From Pseudactinotalea terrae (GTDB taxonomy: Bacteria > Actinomycetota > Actinomycetes > Actinomycetales > Beutenbergiaceae): 54,689 bases of DNA. A program made the position numbers and the translations under genes. The notes below the pieces were generated by a model. The model was given only the letters and a program-made list of their open reading frames with translations, was not told the DNA's origin and did not search any database. This document shows positions 27,295 through 37,286 of the stretch, in pieces. Location of the stretch: assembly GCF_009733845.1 (NCBI RefSeq), contig NZ_WNXZ01000011.1:1-54689 (forward strand), read 5' to 3'. Numbering within the stretch: position 1 is the first letter of the stretch; each line of letters starts with the position of its first letter.

Positions 27295-28173
27295 CTACTT
27301 GAGCAGCTTGGACATCCGCCGGTCGGCCAGGATCTTGCCGCCGGTCTGGCAGGTGGCGCAGTACTGCAGCGAGGAGTCGGCGAAGCTGACCTCGCGGACG
27401 ACGTCCCCGCAGATCGGGCACGCCTCACCTGTGCGCCCGTGCACGCGCATGCCCGAGCGCTTGGCGTCCTTGAGCTCCTTGGCAGGCTTGCCCGACGACG
27501 CCGCGATCGCCGCGCGCAGCGTCTCACCGATGGCGGTGTGCAGGCGGGTGAGGACCTCGTCGTCGGCCGCGATGGACCGCGTCTTCGCGAACGGGCTGAT
27601 ACGCGCGACGTGCAGGATCTCGTCCGAGTAGGCGTTGCCGATCCCGGCGATCGTGGCCTGGTCCCGCAGCAACCCCTTGACCTGCTGGTTCCTGGTGTTC
27701 AGCAGCTCGCGCAGCCGCTCGAGCGTGAAGTCCTCGCCGAGCGGATCCGGACCGAGCGTGGCGATCATCGGCACCTCGGCCGGGTCCGCCACCAGGTAGA
27801 CCGCCAGCTTGCGCTTGGTGCCCGCCTCGGTGAGGTCGAAGCCTCCGGCATCGGTGGCGACCCGGAACGCGAGCGGAGACTTGGGGGAGGGGCGAGGGAT
27901 CGTCGTCGGCATCTCGTCGTACCAGCGCAACCAGCCCGCCCGGGCGAGGTGGAAGACCAGGTGCCTCTCGCCGTCGGGCGTGCTCACGACGACATCGAGC
28001 CACTTGCCGTGCCGCGCGACCCCGGTGATCTCGCCACCGACGAGCTGCTCCGGTCCGATGGCGAACGTCTTGAGCGCGGTGAACGCGACCGGTCGCACAT
28101 CGGTGAGCGTGCGGCCACGGAGCCGCTCGTCGAGGAAGTCGACCAGCCCCTGCACCTCGGGCATCTCGGGCAT
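27295..28173 (-). CDS. Fpg/Nei family DNA glycosylase
   Basis: This 292-aa base-excision repair enzyme starts MPEMPEVQ, giving the catalytic Pro2 and Glu3 of the Fpg/Nei family. The beta-F Lys is in RHGKWLDV, the helix-two-turn-helix has [12 protein letters not shown], and the zinc finger is CPICG...CATCQ at the C-terminus. It is a bifunctional glycosylase/lyase for oxidised bases; whether it acts as Fpg (8-oxoG) or Nei (pyrimidines) is not clear from sequence. The second Met, three codons on, is excluded because the protein must start at Pro2. It is divergent from proS. Confidence 0.94.
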   Translation of the reverse strand: MPEMPEVQGLVDFLDERLRGRTLTDVRPVAFTALKTFAIGPEQLVGGEITGVARHGKWLDVVVSTPDGERHLVFHLARAGWLRWYDEMPTTIPRPSPKSPLAFRVATDAGGFDLTEAGTKRKLAVYLVADPAEVPMIATLGPDPLGEDFTLERLRELLNTRNQQVKGLLRDQATIAGIGNAYSDEILHVARISPFAKTRSIAADDEVLTRLHTAIGETLRAAIAASSGKPAKELKDAKRSGMRVHGRTGEACPICGDVVREVSFADSSLQYCATCQTGGKILADRRMSKLLK

Positions 28174-28238
28174 GTGCCAAATCTACGGGCTGACTGGGCC
28201 GAGAGAGAGGCCCGGACGGGTGGGGTCTGCTGCCCGCA

Positions 28239-28244
28239 TAGACT
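28239..28244 (+). promoter_or_regulatory. -10 element of leaderless proS
   Basis: TAGACT ends 7 nt before GTG 28252. This supports that start over the ATG three codons downstream. Confidence 0.5.
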
Positions 28245-28251
28245 CGCCCGC

Positions 28252-30051
28252 GTGCTGAGGATGTCGAGTCTGTTCGTGCGGACGTTGCGTGAGGACCCTG
28301 CTGATGCCGAGGTGGCGAGCCACAAGTGGCTCGTGCGTGCCGGGTACATCCGGCGGGCCGCCCCGGGGATCTACACGTGGCTGCCGCTCGGGCTGCGGGT
28401 GCTCGCGAAGGTCGAGGCAGTCGTTCGCGAGGAGATGAACGCGGCCGGCGCCCAGGAGGTCCACTTCCCGGCGCTGCTGCCGCGGGAGCCCTATGAGGCG
28501 ACCGACCGCTGGACCGAGTACGGCCCGAACCTGTTCCGACTGCAGGACCGCAAGGGCAACGACATGCTGCTGGCGCCCACGCACGAGGAGATGTTCACGC
28601 TGCTGGTCGGCGACCTGTACTCCTCGTACAAGGAGCTGCCGCTGACGCTCTACCAGATCCAGACCAAGTACCGCGACGAGGCCCGCCCCCGCGCGGGGCT
28701 GCTGCGCGGCCGTGAGTTCATCATGAAGGACGCCTACTCCTTCGACATCGACGACGCCGGCCTCGAGGCCTCCTACGAGGCGCAGCGCGAGGCGTACCAG
28801 CGCATCTTCACGCGGCTGGGCCTGGAGTTCGTCATCGTCACCGCCACCTCGGGCGCCATGGGGGGCTCGCGCAGCGAGGAGTTCCTGTTCCCGTGCGACA
28901 TCGGTGAGGACACCTTCGTCCGCTCGCCCGGCGGTTACGCCGCCAACGTCGAGGCCGTGGCCACGCTCGCGCCCGCCCCGCTGCCGGCGAGCGAGATCAC
29001 GAAGCTGCCCGCCGCCGTCGTGCACGACACCCCGGACACCCCCACGATCGAGTCGCTCGTGGCGCTCTCCAACGCCGAGTACCCGCGTGCGGACGGCGTC
29101 GCCTGGACCGCGGCGGACACGCTCAAGAACGTCGTGGTCACCTACGAGCACCCGGGCGGCGAGCGTGAGGTCGTGGTCATCGGCATGCCCGGCGACCGCC
29201 AGCTGGACATGAAGCGCCTCGAGGCGGTCGCGTTCCCGGCCGAGGTCTCGCAGGCGACCGCGGACGATCTCACGCAGCACCCCGAGCTGGTGGCCGGCTA
29301 CATCGGCCCCGCCGTGCTCGGCCCCAACGGCGCCCCGCGCGAGGAGAGCGGCAGGGGAGCGGTGCGGTACTTCCTCGACCCCCGGGTGGCTGAGGGCACC
29401 TCCTGGATCACTGGTGCGAACGAGCCCGGCAGGCACGTCTACGGACTGGTGGCGGGGCGTGACTTCACCGCCGACGGCGTGCTCGACGTCGCCGAGGTCA
29501 AGGAGGGCGACCCCGCCCCCGACGGCTCCGGGCCGCTCGAGCTGGCGCGCGGCATCGAGATCGGCCACATCTTCGCGCTCGGCCAGAAGTACGCCAAGGC
29601 GCTCGATCTCAAGGTCCTTGACGCAGGAGGCAAGGCCGTCACGGTCACGATGGGCTCCTACGGCATCGGCGTCACGCGGGCGCTCGCGTGCATCGCCGAG
29701 AACACCGCCGACGACGCCGGGCTCGCCTGGCCGATCCAGGTGGCGCCCGCCCACGTGCACGTGGTCGCCACCGGCAAGGACGAGGCGGTCTTCGCGGAGG
29801 CCGAGCGGCTCGCCGAGGCTCTCGAGAGCTCCGGCCTCGAGGTCCTCTACGACGACCGCCCGAAGACCTCGCCCGGCGTCAAGTTCGCCGACTCCGAGGT
29901 GCTCGGCGTGCCCTACACGCTGGTGGTGGGGCGCGGCCTGGCCACCGGTGTGGTCGAGGTCCGCACCCGTGCCACGGGCGAGCGGGTCGAGCTCGCGCCC
30001 GACGACGCCGTGACCCACCTGGTCGCGACGGTCATCGCAGCGCTGGGCTGA
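28252..30051 (+). CDS. proS: Prolyl-tRNA synthetase, bacterial type with editing domain
   Basis: This 599-aa class II synthetase charges tRNA-Pro. The N-terminus [21 protein letters not shown] is the normal actinobacterial start. Motif 2 is in [28 protein letters not shown], and motif 3 in [16 protein letters not shown]. An editing (INS) domain that hydrolyses Ala-tRNA-Pro is inserted at about residues 230-400, and the anticodon-binding domain ([33 protein letters not shown]) ends the protein. A long in-frame upstream extension is an artefact. Its 3' end overlaps the convergent kinase-fold gene by 20 bp. Confidence 0.96.
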   Translation: MLRMSSLFVRTLREDPADAEVASHKWLVRAGYIRRAAPGIYTWLPLGLRVLAKVEAVVREEMNAAGAQEVHFPALLPREPYEATDRWTEYGPNLFRLQDRKGNDMLLAPTHEEMFTLLVGDLYSSYKELPLTLYQIQTKYRDEARPRAGLLRGREFIMKDAYSFDIDDAGLEASYEAQREAYQRIFTRLGLEFVIVTATSGAMGGSRSEEFLFPCDIGEDTFVRSPGGYAANVEAVATLAPAPLPASEITKLPAAVVHDTPDTPTIESLVALSNAEYPRADGVAWTAADTLKNVVVTYEHPGGEREVVVIGMPGDRQLDMKRLEAVAFPAEVSQATADDLTQHPELVAGYIGPAVLGPNGAPREESGRGAVRYFLDPRVAEGTSWITGANEPGRHVYGLVAGRDFTADGVLDVAEVKEGDPAPDGSGPLELARGIEIGHIFALGQKYAKALDLKVLDAGGKAVTVTMGSYGIGVTRALACIAENTADDAGLAWPIQVAPAHVHVVATGKDEAVFAEAERLAEALESSGLEVLYDDRPKTSPGVKFADSEVLGVPYTLVVGRGLATGVVEVRTRATGERVELAPDDAVTHLVATVIAALG

Positions 30052-30850
30052 GCGGGGCGAGGGCCCTCCCGTAGGCGGCCACGTCGGCGGGGCGGTCGCT
30101 CAGCAGCCGGAAGAGGGCCGCGCGGATCATGGCCTGGCGAGGCACGCCGTCGGCCCATGCGGTCATCGCCTCGACGTCCGCGCCCCACCACATCACCGAG
30201 TCGAGCACGCAGGTGGCCTCCGCCCACAGCGGCGGCCGCCAGTAGGGTGCGATGTCGATGACTACGGGCGCGCCGTCGGGATCGAGCAGGACGTTGCCGG
30301 CGAGATCGCCGTCGACGAGCTGGGGCTCACCGAGGTCGGCGCCCGGGTCCCGCTGCTCCAGCAACCAACGCAGCAGCGGCTCGGCCTCCGCACCGGCGGC
30401 CCCCGGCTCAGGTGACGCCTCGCCGAACGCGATCCGCTCCGCCTGCGACCAGCGCTCGCGGGGCGGCTGCTGCGCCGGCGGCCAGTCGCTGACGCGCGGT
30501 GCCAGCTCGGCGTGCAGCACCGCGGCGACCGCGAGCGTGGCCTCGAGGTCGACCAGCAGCTGCGCGCCCGGCTCGTAGCGGGAAGCGCTCCAGCCGTCGA
30601 CCACCCAGGAGCCGTCGCGAGCCGGGATCGGCATCGCGATCCGCAGGTCCTGCCGCTCGCGAGCCGGGCGGGTATCGAGGTCGACGGCGAGCCGTGCGAT
30701 CACGGGGTTGAGGAGGTCCTGCACGACGGCGTCCCGCCCGGGGGACAGCACGAGGTCACCCGCGCGGACCGAGCCGCCCTGGCCGCCGGTCAGCGGTTCG
30801 ACGTCGCCAGGGACGGCGAAGAGGTCGAGGACGTGCTCGGACGGGGGCAT
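30032..30850 (-). CDS. Aminoglycoside phosphotransferase-fold protein (TIGR02569-like)
   Basis: This 272-aa actinobacterial protein has a kinase/APH-like fold. [13 protein letters not shown] stands at the catalytic loop, where phosphotransferases usually have HGDLxxxN; the His is Asp here. [10 protein letters not shown] occupies the metal-binding position. It may be an atypical kinase or a non-catalytic member, and no antibiotic-resistance role should be assumed. It is tail-to-tail with proS, overlapping by 20 bp, and stands 5 bp downstream of the DUF4439 lipoprotein gene, probably in one operon with it. Confidence 0.8.
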   Translation of the reverse strand: MPPSEHVLDLFAVPGDVEPLTGGQGGSVRAGDLVLSPGRDAVVQDLLNPVIARLAVDLDTRPARERQDLRIAMPIPARDGSWVVDGWSASRYEPGAQLLVDLEATLAVAAVLHAELAPRVSDWPPAQQPPRERWSQAERIAFGEASPEPGAAGAEAEPLLRWLLEQRDPGADLGEPQLVDGDLAGNVLLDPDGAPVVIDIAPYWRPPLWAEATCVLDSVMWWGADVEAMTAWADGVPRQAMIRAALFRLLSDRPADVAAYGRALAPLSPALR

Positions 30851-30855
30851 CCCGA

Positions 30856-31746
30856 TCAGGCTACCGAGGTCCCGAGGATCGCCGGGATCTCGGCACCGGG
30901 CTCACCGAGACCGGCGTCCCTCGCGGCCGCGAGCGCGAGGTCGATCACCGCACGGCGGTCCTCGCCGGTGGTCGTGGCGACCTGCGCCAGCCAGCACGGC
31001 ACCAGATCGGCGCGGAGATCGGCGATGGTCTCGTCGAGGTCGCCCGCGAGGTCGTAGGAGACGGCCCGCGGATCCTCGGGTGTGTCGGCGACACCGGCGA
31101 GGACCGCGAGCTGCTGCGCCTGGTCCCGCCAGCTCGCCGCCTCCGCGCTCGCGGACGCGGGGTCCTCGCTGCGGGCCGCGACGACCTCCCAGGCCTGCCC
31201 GAGCGCATCGAGCGTGCGGACGAGATCTGCCGACGTGGCCGGGTCGACCGCATCGGGCAGGGCAGGCTCGACGGCGTCCGGCTCGGTCCCGAGCGCGGAC
31301 GCCAGCTGGTCGGTGCGCAAGGACCGCGAGACCGCGATGCCGGCGAACATCCCGGCGAGGTCGCCGTCGCCGTCGATCGCGCTCTGAGCCGCAGCCGCCG
31401 TCGAGGCCGCGAGGAGATCGACCACGGCGCTCGCGTCCCCGCGGGGCGTTGCAGGCTCCAGGTGTCGGCCTGCCGGCTGCCAGACGCCCCCGAGGGCATC
31501 GAGCTGGACGAGCGCGTCCTGCGTCACCGACTCCAGCACAGCGGCGTGATCGGGGTCGGTGGCCGCTGCGGACCGGGCCAGCTCGGCCAGTCGCCAGGTC
31601 TGCGTGGCGTGCTCCTGGCGCAGCTGCTCCTCAGGACCAGCGCTCTGCGCGGGCGGGTCCTCGGACTCCAGCCGCAGCGCGCCGCACCCGGCGAGTGTGA
31701 GAGCCGTCACCACGGCCGCGAGCGCGGCGAGGAGACGACGAGGCAT
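30856..31746 (-). CDS. DUF4439 lipoprotein
   Basis: This 296-aa lipoprotein has a signal MPRRLLAALAAVVTALTLAGC, with lipobox LAGC and lipidated Cys at about residue 21. The mature part is helical. Its second half (EEVVAARSED-like helices, then SYDLAGDLDETIADLRADLVPCWLAQVA) fits DUF4439, a ferritin-like helical domain. The function is unknown. The position directly divergent from rimP is typical of actinobacteria. Confidence 0.85.
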   Translation of the reverse strand: MPRRLLAALAAVVTALTLAGCGALRLESEDPPAQSAGPEEQLRQEHATQTWRLAELARSAAATDPDHAAVLESVTQDALVQLDALGGVWQPAGRHLEPATPRGDASAVVDLLAASTAAAAQSAIDGDGDLAGMFAGIAVSRSLRTDQLASALGTEPDAVEPALPDAVDPATSADLVRTLDALGQAWEVVAARSEDPASASAEAASWRDQAQQLAVLAGVADTPEDPRAVSYDLAGDLDETIADLRADLVPCWLAQVATTTGEDRRAVIDLALAAARDAGLGEPGAEIPAILGTSVA

Positions 31747-31806
31747 AGGCCGATCTTGTCACGCGTGCGCGGACCGGCCGCGCGTGCGCGGGCGACGGCG
31801 GCAACG

Positions 31807-31812
31807 TAGTCT
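31807..31812 (+). promoter_or_regulatory. -10 element of the rimP-nusA operon
   Basis: TAGTCT lies about 37 nt before ATG 31850. The intervening leader carries a strong GGAGG ribosome binding site (31841-31845). No good -35 was found. Confidence 0.5.
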
Positions 31813-31849
31813 GGGAGGCTGCACCGACAACTTCACACAGGGAGGCACG

Positions 31850-32344
31850 ATGGGATCCGATATCGCAGCTCGGCTGCACGAGGTCCTCGCTCCGGTCGTC
31901 ACCGGATCGGGTCTGTACCTGGAGCACGTGGATGTCTCCGGGCCGGCGCGCAAGCGCCTCGTCCGGGTGACGGTCGATCTGCCGGACGGCCCCGGCGGGG
32001 TCGACTCCGACCAGATCGGCGAGGTCTCGAAGGTCGTCTCGGACGCCCTCGACGAGGTCGATGACGCGCTCGAGGGTGCCTACCTGCTGGAGGTCTCGAC
32101 GCCCGGCGTGGCCCGGCCGTTGACCGAGGCGCGCCACTTCCGGCGCGCGCAGGGACGCCTGGTGACCGTGGCCACGGCCGAGGGCAACCTCACGGGGCGA
32201 GTGGTCGCCGTCGAGGGGGATGTCGTCCAGCTGGACGACGAGTCCGGCAAGGGTGGCCCGAAGCGGCACGAGGTACCGCTGGCGAGCATCACCAAGGGTC
32301 GTATCGAGGTCGAGCTGCGCAGGGCAGCCGAGGGGGAGGGCTGA
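31850..32344 (+). CDS. rimP: Ribosome maturation factor RimP
   Basis: RimP (164 aa) is needed for 30S subunit maturation. The sequence starts [29 protein letters not shown] and includes [30 protein letters not shown] and [18 protein letters not shown]. The C-terminal SH3-like domain ends at [20 protein letters not shown] sits 4 nt before the ATG. It is the first gene of the operon rimP-nusA-ylxR-infB and is 1 nt from nusA. Confidence 0.95.
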   Translation: MGSDIAARLHEVLAPVVTGSGLYLEHVDVSGPARKRLVRVTVDLPDGPGGVDSDQIGEVSKVVSDALDEVDDALEGAYLLEVSTPGVARPLTEARHFRRAQGRLVTVATAEGNLTGRVVAVEGDVVQLDDESGKGGPKRHEVPLASITKGRIEVELRRAAEGEG

Positions 32345-32345
32345 C

Positions 32346-33362
32346 ATGGACATCGACATGGCCACGCTGCGGATGGTCGAGCGCGAGCGGGAGATCCCGC
32401 TCGAGGTGCTGGTCACCGCGATCGAGCAGGCGCTCCTCTCGGCCTACCTGCGGACCCCGGGTGCGCAGCACCACGCCCGCGTCGTGCTCGACCGCAGCTC
32501 CGGGCACGTGAGCGTGCTGGCCCGCGAGGTCGAGGAGCCGGCTTCCGAGGACGCCGAGGAGAAGCTCGGCCCCGAGTTCGATGACACCCCCGAGGGCTTC
32601 GGTCGCATCGCGACCTCCACCGCGCGGCAGGTGATCGTGCAGCGGCTGCGCGACGCCGAGGACGAGCAGGTGCTCGGCGCGTTCCGCGGCAAGGAGGGCG
32701 ACATCGTCGCCGGCGTGGTGCAGCAGGGCGGCAGCCCGAGCACCGTGCTGATCGAGATCGGCGGCATCGAGGCCAACCTGCCGCAGCACGAGCAGGTGCC
32801 CACCGAGACCTACGTGCACGGGGAGCGCATCCGCGCCTACGTCCTCGAGGTCACGCGTGGCATGCGCGGGCCGCAGATCACCGTCTCGCGCACCCACCCC
32901 AACCTCGTCAAGCGGCTGTTCGCCCACGAGGTGCCGGAGATCGCCGACGGGTCGGTGGAGATCTCGGCCATCGCCCGTGAGGCCGGGCACCGCAGCAAGA
33001 TCGCGGTGCGCTCGCGTGTGCAGGGACTCGGCGCCAAGGGGGCGTGCATCGGTCCGATGGGGCAGCGGGTACGGGCGGTGATGGCTGAGCTTCGCGGCGA
33101 GAAGATCGACATCGTGGACTTCTCCGAGGACCCGGCCACGTTCGTGGCCTCGGCCCTGTCGCCCGCGCGGGTCAGCAGCGTCGAGATCGTCGACGCCGAA
33201 GCCCGCTCCGCACGCGTCATCGTGCCCGACTACCAGCTCTCGCTGGCGATCGGCAAGGAGGGCCAGAACGCACGCCTCGCTGCCCGCCTGACCGGCTGGA
33301 AGATCGACATCCGACCCGACACCGAGCCCGAGCCGGAGGAGGCAGCGCCACCCGCTGAGTAG
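32346..33362 (+). CDS. nusA: Transcription termination/antitermination factor NusA
   Basis: NusA (338 aa) binds RNA polymerase and RNA and controls pausing, termination and antitermination. The N-terminal RNAP-binding domain covers about residues 1-120 ([32 protein letters not shown]). S1 and two KH domains follow: [47 protein letters not shown] and [23 protein letters not shown]. It lacks the C-terminal acidic repeats of E. coli NusA, as is normal for actinobacteria. It starts 1 nt after rimP. Confidence 0.96.
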   Translation: MDIDMATLRMVEREREIPLEVLVTAIEQALLSAYLRTPGAQHHARVVLDRSSGHVSVLAREVEEPASEDAEEKLGPEFDDTPEGFGRIATSTARQVIVQRLRDAEDEQVLGAFRGKEGDIVAGVVQQGGSPSTVLIEIGGIEANLPQHEQVPTETYVHGERIRAYVLEVTRGMRGPQITVSRTHPNLVKRLFAHEVPEIADGSVEISAIAREAGHRSKIAVRSRVQGLGAKGACIGPMGQRVRAVMAELRGEKIDIVDFSEDPATFVASALSPARVSSVEIVDAEARSARVIVPDYQLSLAIGKEGQNARLAARLTGWKIDIRPDTEPEPEEAAPPAE

Positions 33363-33374
33363 TACACTGGTCTG

Positions 33375-33416
33375 CGGGCTTCGCGCCCGATGGCTTGTTG
33401 CCCGAGCGCAGCTCGG
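33375..33416 (+). promoter_or_regulatory. Two hairpins between nusA and ylxR
   Basis: A CGGGC-TTCGC-GCCCG hairpin at about 33375-33389 is followed by CCGAGC-GCA-GCTCGG at 33402-33416. TACACT (33363-33368), just after the nusA stop, could be a -10 for an internal promoter. With no T-tract, attenuation or RNA processing is more likely than a simple terminator, but this is unproven. Confidence 0.4.
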
Positions 33417-33436
33417 ATGATCTGGAGGTCCGTGAG

Positions 33437-33739
33437 GTGGTCAGCACGACTGCCCCGGCCCGCACGATCACCGGGATGCGCACGTGCGCCGGCTGTCGGG
33501 GCAAGGCCCACCGGTCCGACCTGGTACGCCTGGTCGTGGACCGACGCACCGCGACTCCGGTCGTGGTGGTCGATCCCCGAGCGGCACTACCCGGACGAGG
33601 CGTCTGGCTGCATCAGCAGACGCACTGCCTGGACCGTGCCGAGACTCGCCGGGCGATCCAGCGGGGACTGCGCATCGCGCCGTCGCTGCCGATCGAGGCG
33701 GTCAGGGCATGGTTCGACATCCACGCAACACGTCGTTGA
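33437..33739 (+). CDS. YlxR/RnpM family RNA-binding protein
   Basis: This 100-aa protein belongs to the YlxR family (DUF448): GMRTCAGCRGKAHRSDLVRLV contains the conserved RTC-x2-C motif, and GRGVWLHQQTHCLDRA continues it. In Bacillus the homologue, RnpM, modulates RNase P. It lies between nusA and infB, as in most bacteria. I chose GTG 33437 because CTGGAGG (33422-33428) lies 8 nt upstream; the upstream TTG codons in the same frame lie inside the intergenic hairpin region. Confidence 0.9.
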   Translation: MVSTTAPARTITGMRTCAGCRGKAHRSDLVRLVVDRRTATPVVVVDPRAALPGRGVWLHQQTHCLDRAETRRAIQRGLRIAPSLPIEAVRAWFDIHATRR

Positions 33740-33855
33740 GCATCGATATCAGAAAGCGGGTCAAGGCCGATGGGCACCCGATGAGCACCCAGCGATGAGC
33801 AAGCACCACTAACGACGGTCTGACCCTGTCCGGGGCGGGCCGAGACAGGAGAAGT

Positions 33856-36648
33856 GTGGCCAAGGTCCGCGTCCACGAGCTCGCGAAAGAGCTCGGCGTC
33901 GACAGCAAGACGGTGATGGGCAAGCTCCAAGAACTTGGAGAGTTCGTCAAGTCAGCGTCGTCCACGATCGAACCGCCCGTTCAGCGGCGGCTCCGCGAAG
34001 CGTTCCCCGACGCCCCCGCGGAGACTGAGAAGAAGCCGGCTCCCAAGCCTGCGGCGAAGTCCGGCGTCAAGCCGGGCCCCGTGCCCGGGCCGAAGCCTGC
34101 ACCCGAGCCCGAGCCGGCTCCCGAGCCTGCACCTGCGCCCGAGCCGGCTCCCGAGCCCGAGCCGGAGCAGCCTCGCACCGAGGCGCCCGCGGCCTCTGCC
34201 GAGCCTGAGCAGGGCACCGACAAGCCGACCCCTGGTCCGGCTGCACCCCGCCCGGCAGCGCCGCGCCCCGCTGCGCGTCCTGGCAACAACCCGTTCGCGT
34301 CCTCGCAGGGCATGCCGCGCCCCGGCCAGCGCCCGCGTCCCGATCGCGAGAGCCGTGGAGACCGCGGCGAGCGTGGCGAGGGCGGCGGAGCTCCGCGTCC
34401 CGGTAACAACCCGTTCGCTTCCTCGCAGGGCATGCCGCGCCCCGGTGGCAGCGGCGGACCCCGCCCTGGCACTCCGCGCGGCGGCTCACGCCCGAGCCCG
34501 GGCATGATGCCCGACCGTTCCTCGATCGGACGTCCCGGCCAGCCCGCCCGCGGTGGCGGCGGCGCCGGTGGTGGCGGTCGCGGTGGCGGTCGTGGTGGCT
34601 CCGGTGGTCCCGGCGGCGGTGGTGGCGGCTTCGGCGGTCAGCGTCCCGGCGGCGGTCCCGGTGCCGGCGGTGGTTTCGGTGGCGGTCGTGGCGGTGGCCG
34701 CGGCGGTCGCGGTGGCACGCAGGGCGCGTTCGGTCGCGCTGGTGGTCGCCCCGCGCGAGGCCGTAAGAGCAAGCGCGCGAAGCGTCTCGAGTTCGAGCAG
34801 CAGGGCGCGCCGTCGCTCGGTGGTGTCAGCGTCCCCCGTGGCGATGGCAGCACCGTCATCCGCATCCGTGCGGGTGCCTCGCTGAGCGACTTCGCAGACC
34901 GTATCGACGCGAACCCTGCGAGCCTGGTCACCGTGCTGTTCCACCTCGGTGAGATGGCCACAGCGACCCAGTCCCTCGACGAGGACACGTTCCAGACACT
35001 CGGTGCCGAGCTCGGCTACGTGATCGAGATCGTGTCCCCCGAGGAGGAGGACCGCGAGCTGCTCGAGAGCTTCGACATCGACCTGCAGGCCGAGGAGGAC
35101 GCCGAGGGCGACGACGAGCTCGAGGCGCGCCCGCCGGTGGTGACCGTCATGGGTCACGTCGACCACGGCAAGACGGCGCTGCTGGACGCGATCCGGCGCA
35201 CCGACGTGGCAGGCGATGAGGCCGGTGGCATCACCCAGCACATCGGTGCCTACCAGGTGCACACCGAGCACGAGGGCCAGGATCGTCCGATCACCTTCAT
35301 CGACACCCCGGGTCACGAGGCGTTCACCGCCATGCGTGCGCGTGGTGCGAAGGTCACGGACATCGCGATCCTCGTGGTCGCTGCCGATGACGGCGTGATG
35401 CCGCAGACAGTCGAGGCGATCAACCACGTGCAGGCGGCAGGAGTGCCGATCGTGGTGGCCGTCAACAAGGTCGACAAGGAGGGCGCGAGCCCGGACAAGA
35501 TCCGTGCCCAGCTCACCGAGTACAACCTGGTGGCCGAGGAGTACGGCGGCGAGACCATGTTCGTGGACGTCTCCGCCAAGCAGCGGACCGGCATCGACGA
35601 GCTGCTCGAGGCCGTGCTGCTGACCGCGGACGCAGCCCTCGATCTGCGTGCCAACCCGGACAAGGCTGCGCGAGGCGTGGCTGTCGAGGCCAACCTCGAC
35701 CGCGGCCGCGGTGCCGTGGCCACGGTGCTGGTCGAGTCCGGCACGCTGGCCGTCGGTGACGCGATCGTGGCGGGTACCGCCCACGGTCGTGTGCGAGCGA
35801 TGTTCGACGAGCACGGCGAGAACCTCGACGTCGCGCTGCCTGCGCGGCCGGTCCAGGTCCTCGGCCTGACGTCGGTCCCGCGCGCCGGTGACTCGTTCCT
35901 GGTGGCCCGCGATGACCGCACGGCACGACAGATCGCCGACAAGCGGGAGGCCGCCGAGCGTGCCGCCACGCTGGCGAAGCGCCGCAAGCGCGTGTCGCTC
36001 GAGGACTTCACCCAGGCTCTCGAGGCCGGCAAGGTCGAGACCCTCAACCTCGTCCTCAAGGGCGATGTCTCGGGTGCCGTGGAGGCGCTCGAGGACGCGC
36101 TGCTCAAGATCGACGTCGGCGACGAGGTCGAGCTGCGGATCATCCACCGTGGTGTCGGTGCGATCACGCAGAACGATGTCAACCTCGCCACCGTGGACAA
36201 CGCGATCATCATCGGCTTCAACGTGCGTACCGCACCGCGCGTTGCCGAGATGGCCGACCGTGAGGGCGTCGACATCAAGTACTACTCGGTCATCTACCAG
36301 GCGATCGAGGAAGTCGAAGCAGCACTCAAGGGCATGCTCAAGCCGGAGTTCGAAGAGGTCCAGCTGGGCTCGGCCGAGATCCGACAGGTGTTCCGATCCT
36401 CGAAGTTCGGCAACATCGCCGGTTCGATCGTCCGGTCGGGTGTCATCCGCCGCAACAGCAAGGCTCGCCTGCTGCGCGATGGTGTGGTGCTCGCCGACAA
36501 CCTCACGATCGAGTCCCTCCGCCGCGAGAAGGATGACGTCACCGAGGTCCGCGAGGGCTTCGAGTGCGGTATCGGTCTCGGTCAGCGGGATGTCGCCGAG
36601 GGCGATGTGATCGAGACCTTCGAGATGCGCGAGAAGCCGCGCGACTAG
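33856..36648 (+). CDS. infB: Translation initiation factor IF-2 with long disordered N-terminus
   Basis: IF-2 (930 aa) places initiator tRNA on the ribosome. An IF2_N segment is at residues 3-45 ([21 protein letters not shown]). Residues about 55-310 are disordered: Pro/Ala/Glu-rich, then two copies of [16 protein letters not shown], then a Gly/Arg-rich stretch. The GTPase domain starts near residue 425 with GHVDHGKT (G1), DTPGHEAF (G3) and NKVDK (G4), and the C-terminal domains end near 930. The GTG start gives MAKVRVHEL, the usual N-terminus. Actinobacterial IF-2 is commonly this long. Confidence 0.96.
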   Translation: MAKVRVHELAKELGVDSKTVMGKLQELGEFVKSASSTIEPPVQRRLREAFPDAPAETEKKPAPKPAAKSGVKPGPVPGPKPAPEPEPAPEPAPAPEPAPEPEPEQPRTEAPAASAEPEQGTDKPTPGPAAPRPAAPRPAARPGNNPFASSQGMPRPGQRPRPDRESRGDRGERGEGGGAPRPGNNPFASSQGMPRPGGSGGPRPGTPRGGSRPSPGMMPDRSSIGRPGQPARGGGGAGGGGRGGGRGGSGGPGGGGGGFGGQRPGGGPGAGGGFGGGRGGGRGGRGGTQGAFGRAGGRPARGRKSKRAKRLEFEQQGAPSLGGVSVPRGDGSTVIRIRAGASLSDFADRIDANPASLVTVLFHLGEMATATQSLDEDTFQTLGAELGYVIEIVSPEEEDRELLESFDIDLQAEEDAEGDDELEARPPVVTVMGHVDHGKTALLDAIRRTDVAGDEAGGITQHIGAYQVHTEHEGQDRPITFIDTPGHEAFTAMRARGAKVTDIAILVVAADDGVMPQTVEAINHVQAAGVPIVVAVNKVDKEGASPDKIRAQLTEYNLVAEEYGGETMFVDVSAKQRTGIDELLEAVLLTADAALDLRANPDKAARGVAVEANLDRGRGAVATVLVESGTLAVGDAIVAGTAHGRVRAMFDEHGENLDVALPARPVQVLGLTSVPRAGDSFLVARDDRTARQIADKREAAERAATLAKRRKRVSLEDFTQALEAGKVETLNLVLKGDVSGAVEALEDALLKIDVGDEVELRIIHRGVGAITQNDVNLATVDNAIIIGFNVRTAPRVAEMADREGVDIKYYSVIYQAIEEVEAALKGMLKPEFEEVQLGSAEIRQVFRSSKFGNIAGSIVRSGVIRRNSKARLLRDGVVLADNLTIESLRREKDDVTEVREGFECGIGLGQRDVAEGDVIETFEMREKPRD

Positions 36649-36704
36649 CGCACGCACGCTGACCTCGGCCAGAGGGTCTCGACGCTGATTCGGCGCGTTC
36701 GGGA

Positions 36705-36754
36705 GACGAGGAGATCTCGTCCCAGAACCGCTGGATCGGCGTCGGGACCCGACG
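36705..36754 (+). other. Hairpins in the infB-rbfA spacer
   Basis: The 137-bp spacer contains GACGAG (36705-36710)/CTCGTC (36716-36721) with a GAGAT loop, and CGTCGG (36740-36745)/CCGACG (36749-36754) with a GAC loop. Neither has a T-tract. They may mark RNA processing or attenuation sites. Confidence 0.35.
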
Positions 36755-36785
36755 GCGAGGTCGGGGGGACCAAGGAGAAGATCAA

Positions 36786-37277
36786 GTGGCAGACCACCCA
36801 CGCGCCAGGAAGCTGGCGGAGCGCATCCACGAGATCGTGGCCCGGATGCTCGACACCCGTGTCAAGGACCCTCGACTCGGGTTCGTGACCGTCACCGAGG
36901 TGCGCGTCACCGGGGACCTGCAGCACGCGACCGTCTTCTACACCGTCTTCGGTGACGAGCAGGCGCGCGTCGACTCAGCCACGGCTCTCGCGTCGGCGAC
37001 CGGGCTGATCCGCTCGGAGGTGGGCCGCCAGACCGGTGTGCGACTCACGCCCACGCTCGAGTTCACGCTCGACGCCGTGCCCGAGACCGCCGCCCATCTC
37101 GAGGCTGCGCTCTCCGAGGCTGCGGCGCGCGACGCCGAGCTGGCGAAGGCGCGCGAGAGCGCCACCTACGCCGGCGACGCCGACCCCTACCGCAAGCCGG
37201 CCGAACCGGTGGGCGACGACGCCGTGGACGAGGGCGAGGACGGGTCCGACGACGACGCGTCCGACGACAAGAGCTGA
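36786..37277 (+). CDS. rbfA: Ribosome-binding factor A
   Basis: RbfA (163 aa) aids 16S rRNA processing and late 30S maturation. The KH-like core starts ARKLAERIHEIVARMLDTRVKDPRLGFVTVTEVRVTGDLQHATVFYT. The C-terminal 50 residues are acidic (ends DDDASDDKS), longer than in E. coli. The GTG at 36786 follows AAGGAG about 8 nt upstream. It ends 9 nt before truB. Confidence 0.95.
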   Translation: MADHPRARKLAERIHEIVARMLDTRVKDPRLGFVTVTEVRVTGDLQHATVFYTVFGDEQARVDSATALASATGLIRSEVGRQTGVRLTPTLEFTLDAVPETAAHLEAALSEAAARDAELAKARESATYAGDADPYRKPAEPVGDDAVDEGEDGSDDDASDDKS

Positions 37278-37286
37278 GCCGCCGTC

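Noticed and set aside
26902-30051. A 1049-aa reading of proS with a long N-terminal extension
   Set aside because: The first 450 codons overlap the GNAT gene and lie antisense to the glycosylase gene; the normal proS N-terminus begins at 28252.
30032-30850. Aminoglycoside-resistance gene
   Set aside because: It is a conserved actinobacterial chromosomal family with an altered catalytic loop; a resistance call is not supported.
34486-36801. A 771-codon minus-strand frame opposite infB
   Set aside because: The product is dominated by Leu/Gly/Asp/Thr strings mirrored from the IF-2 codons; no start signal or homology pattern.
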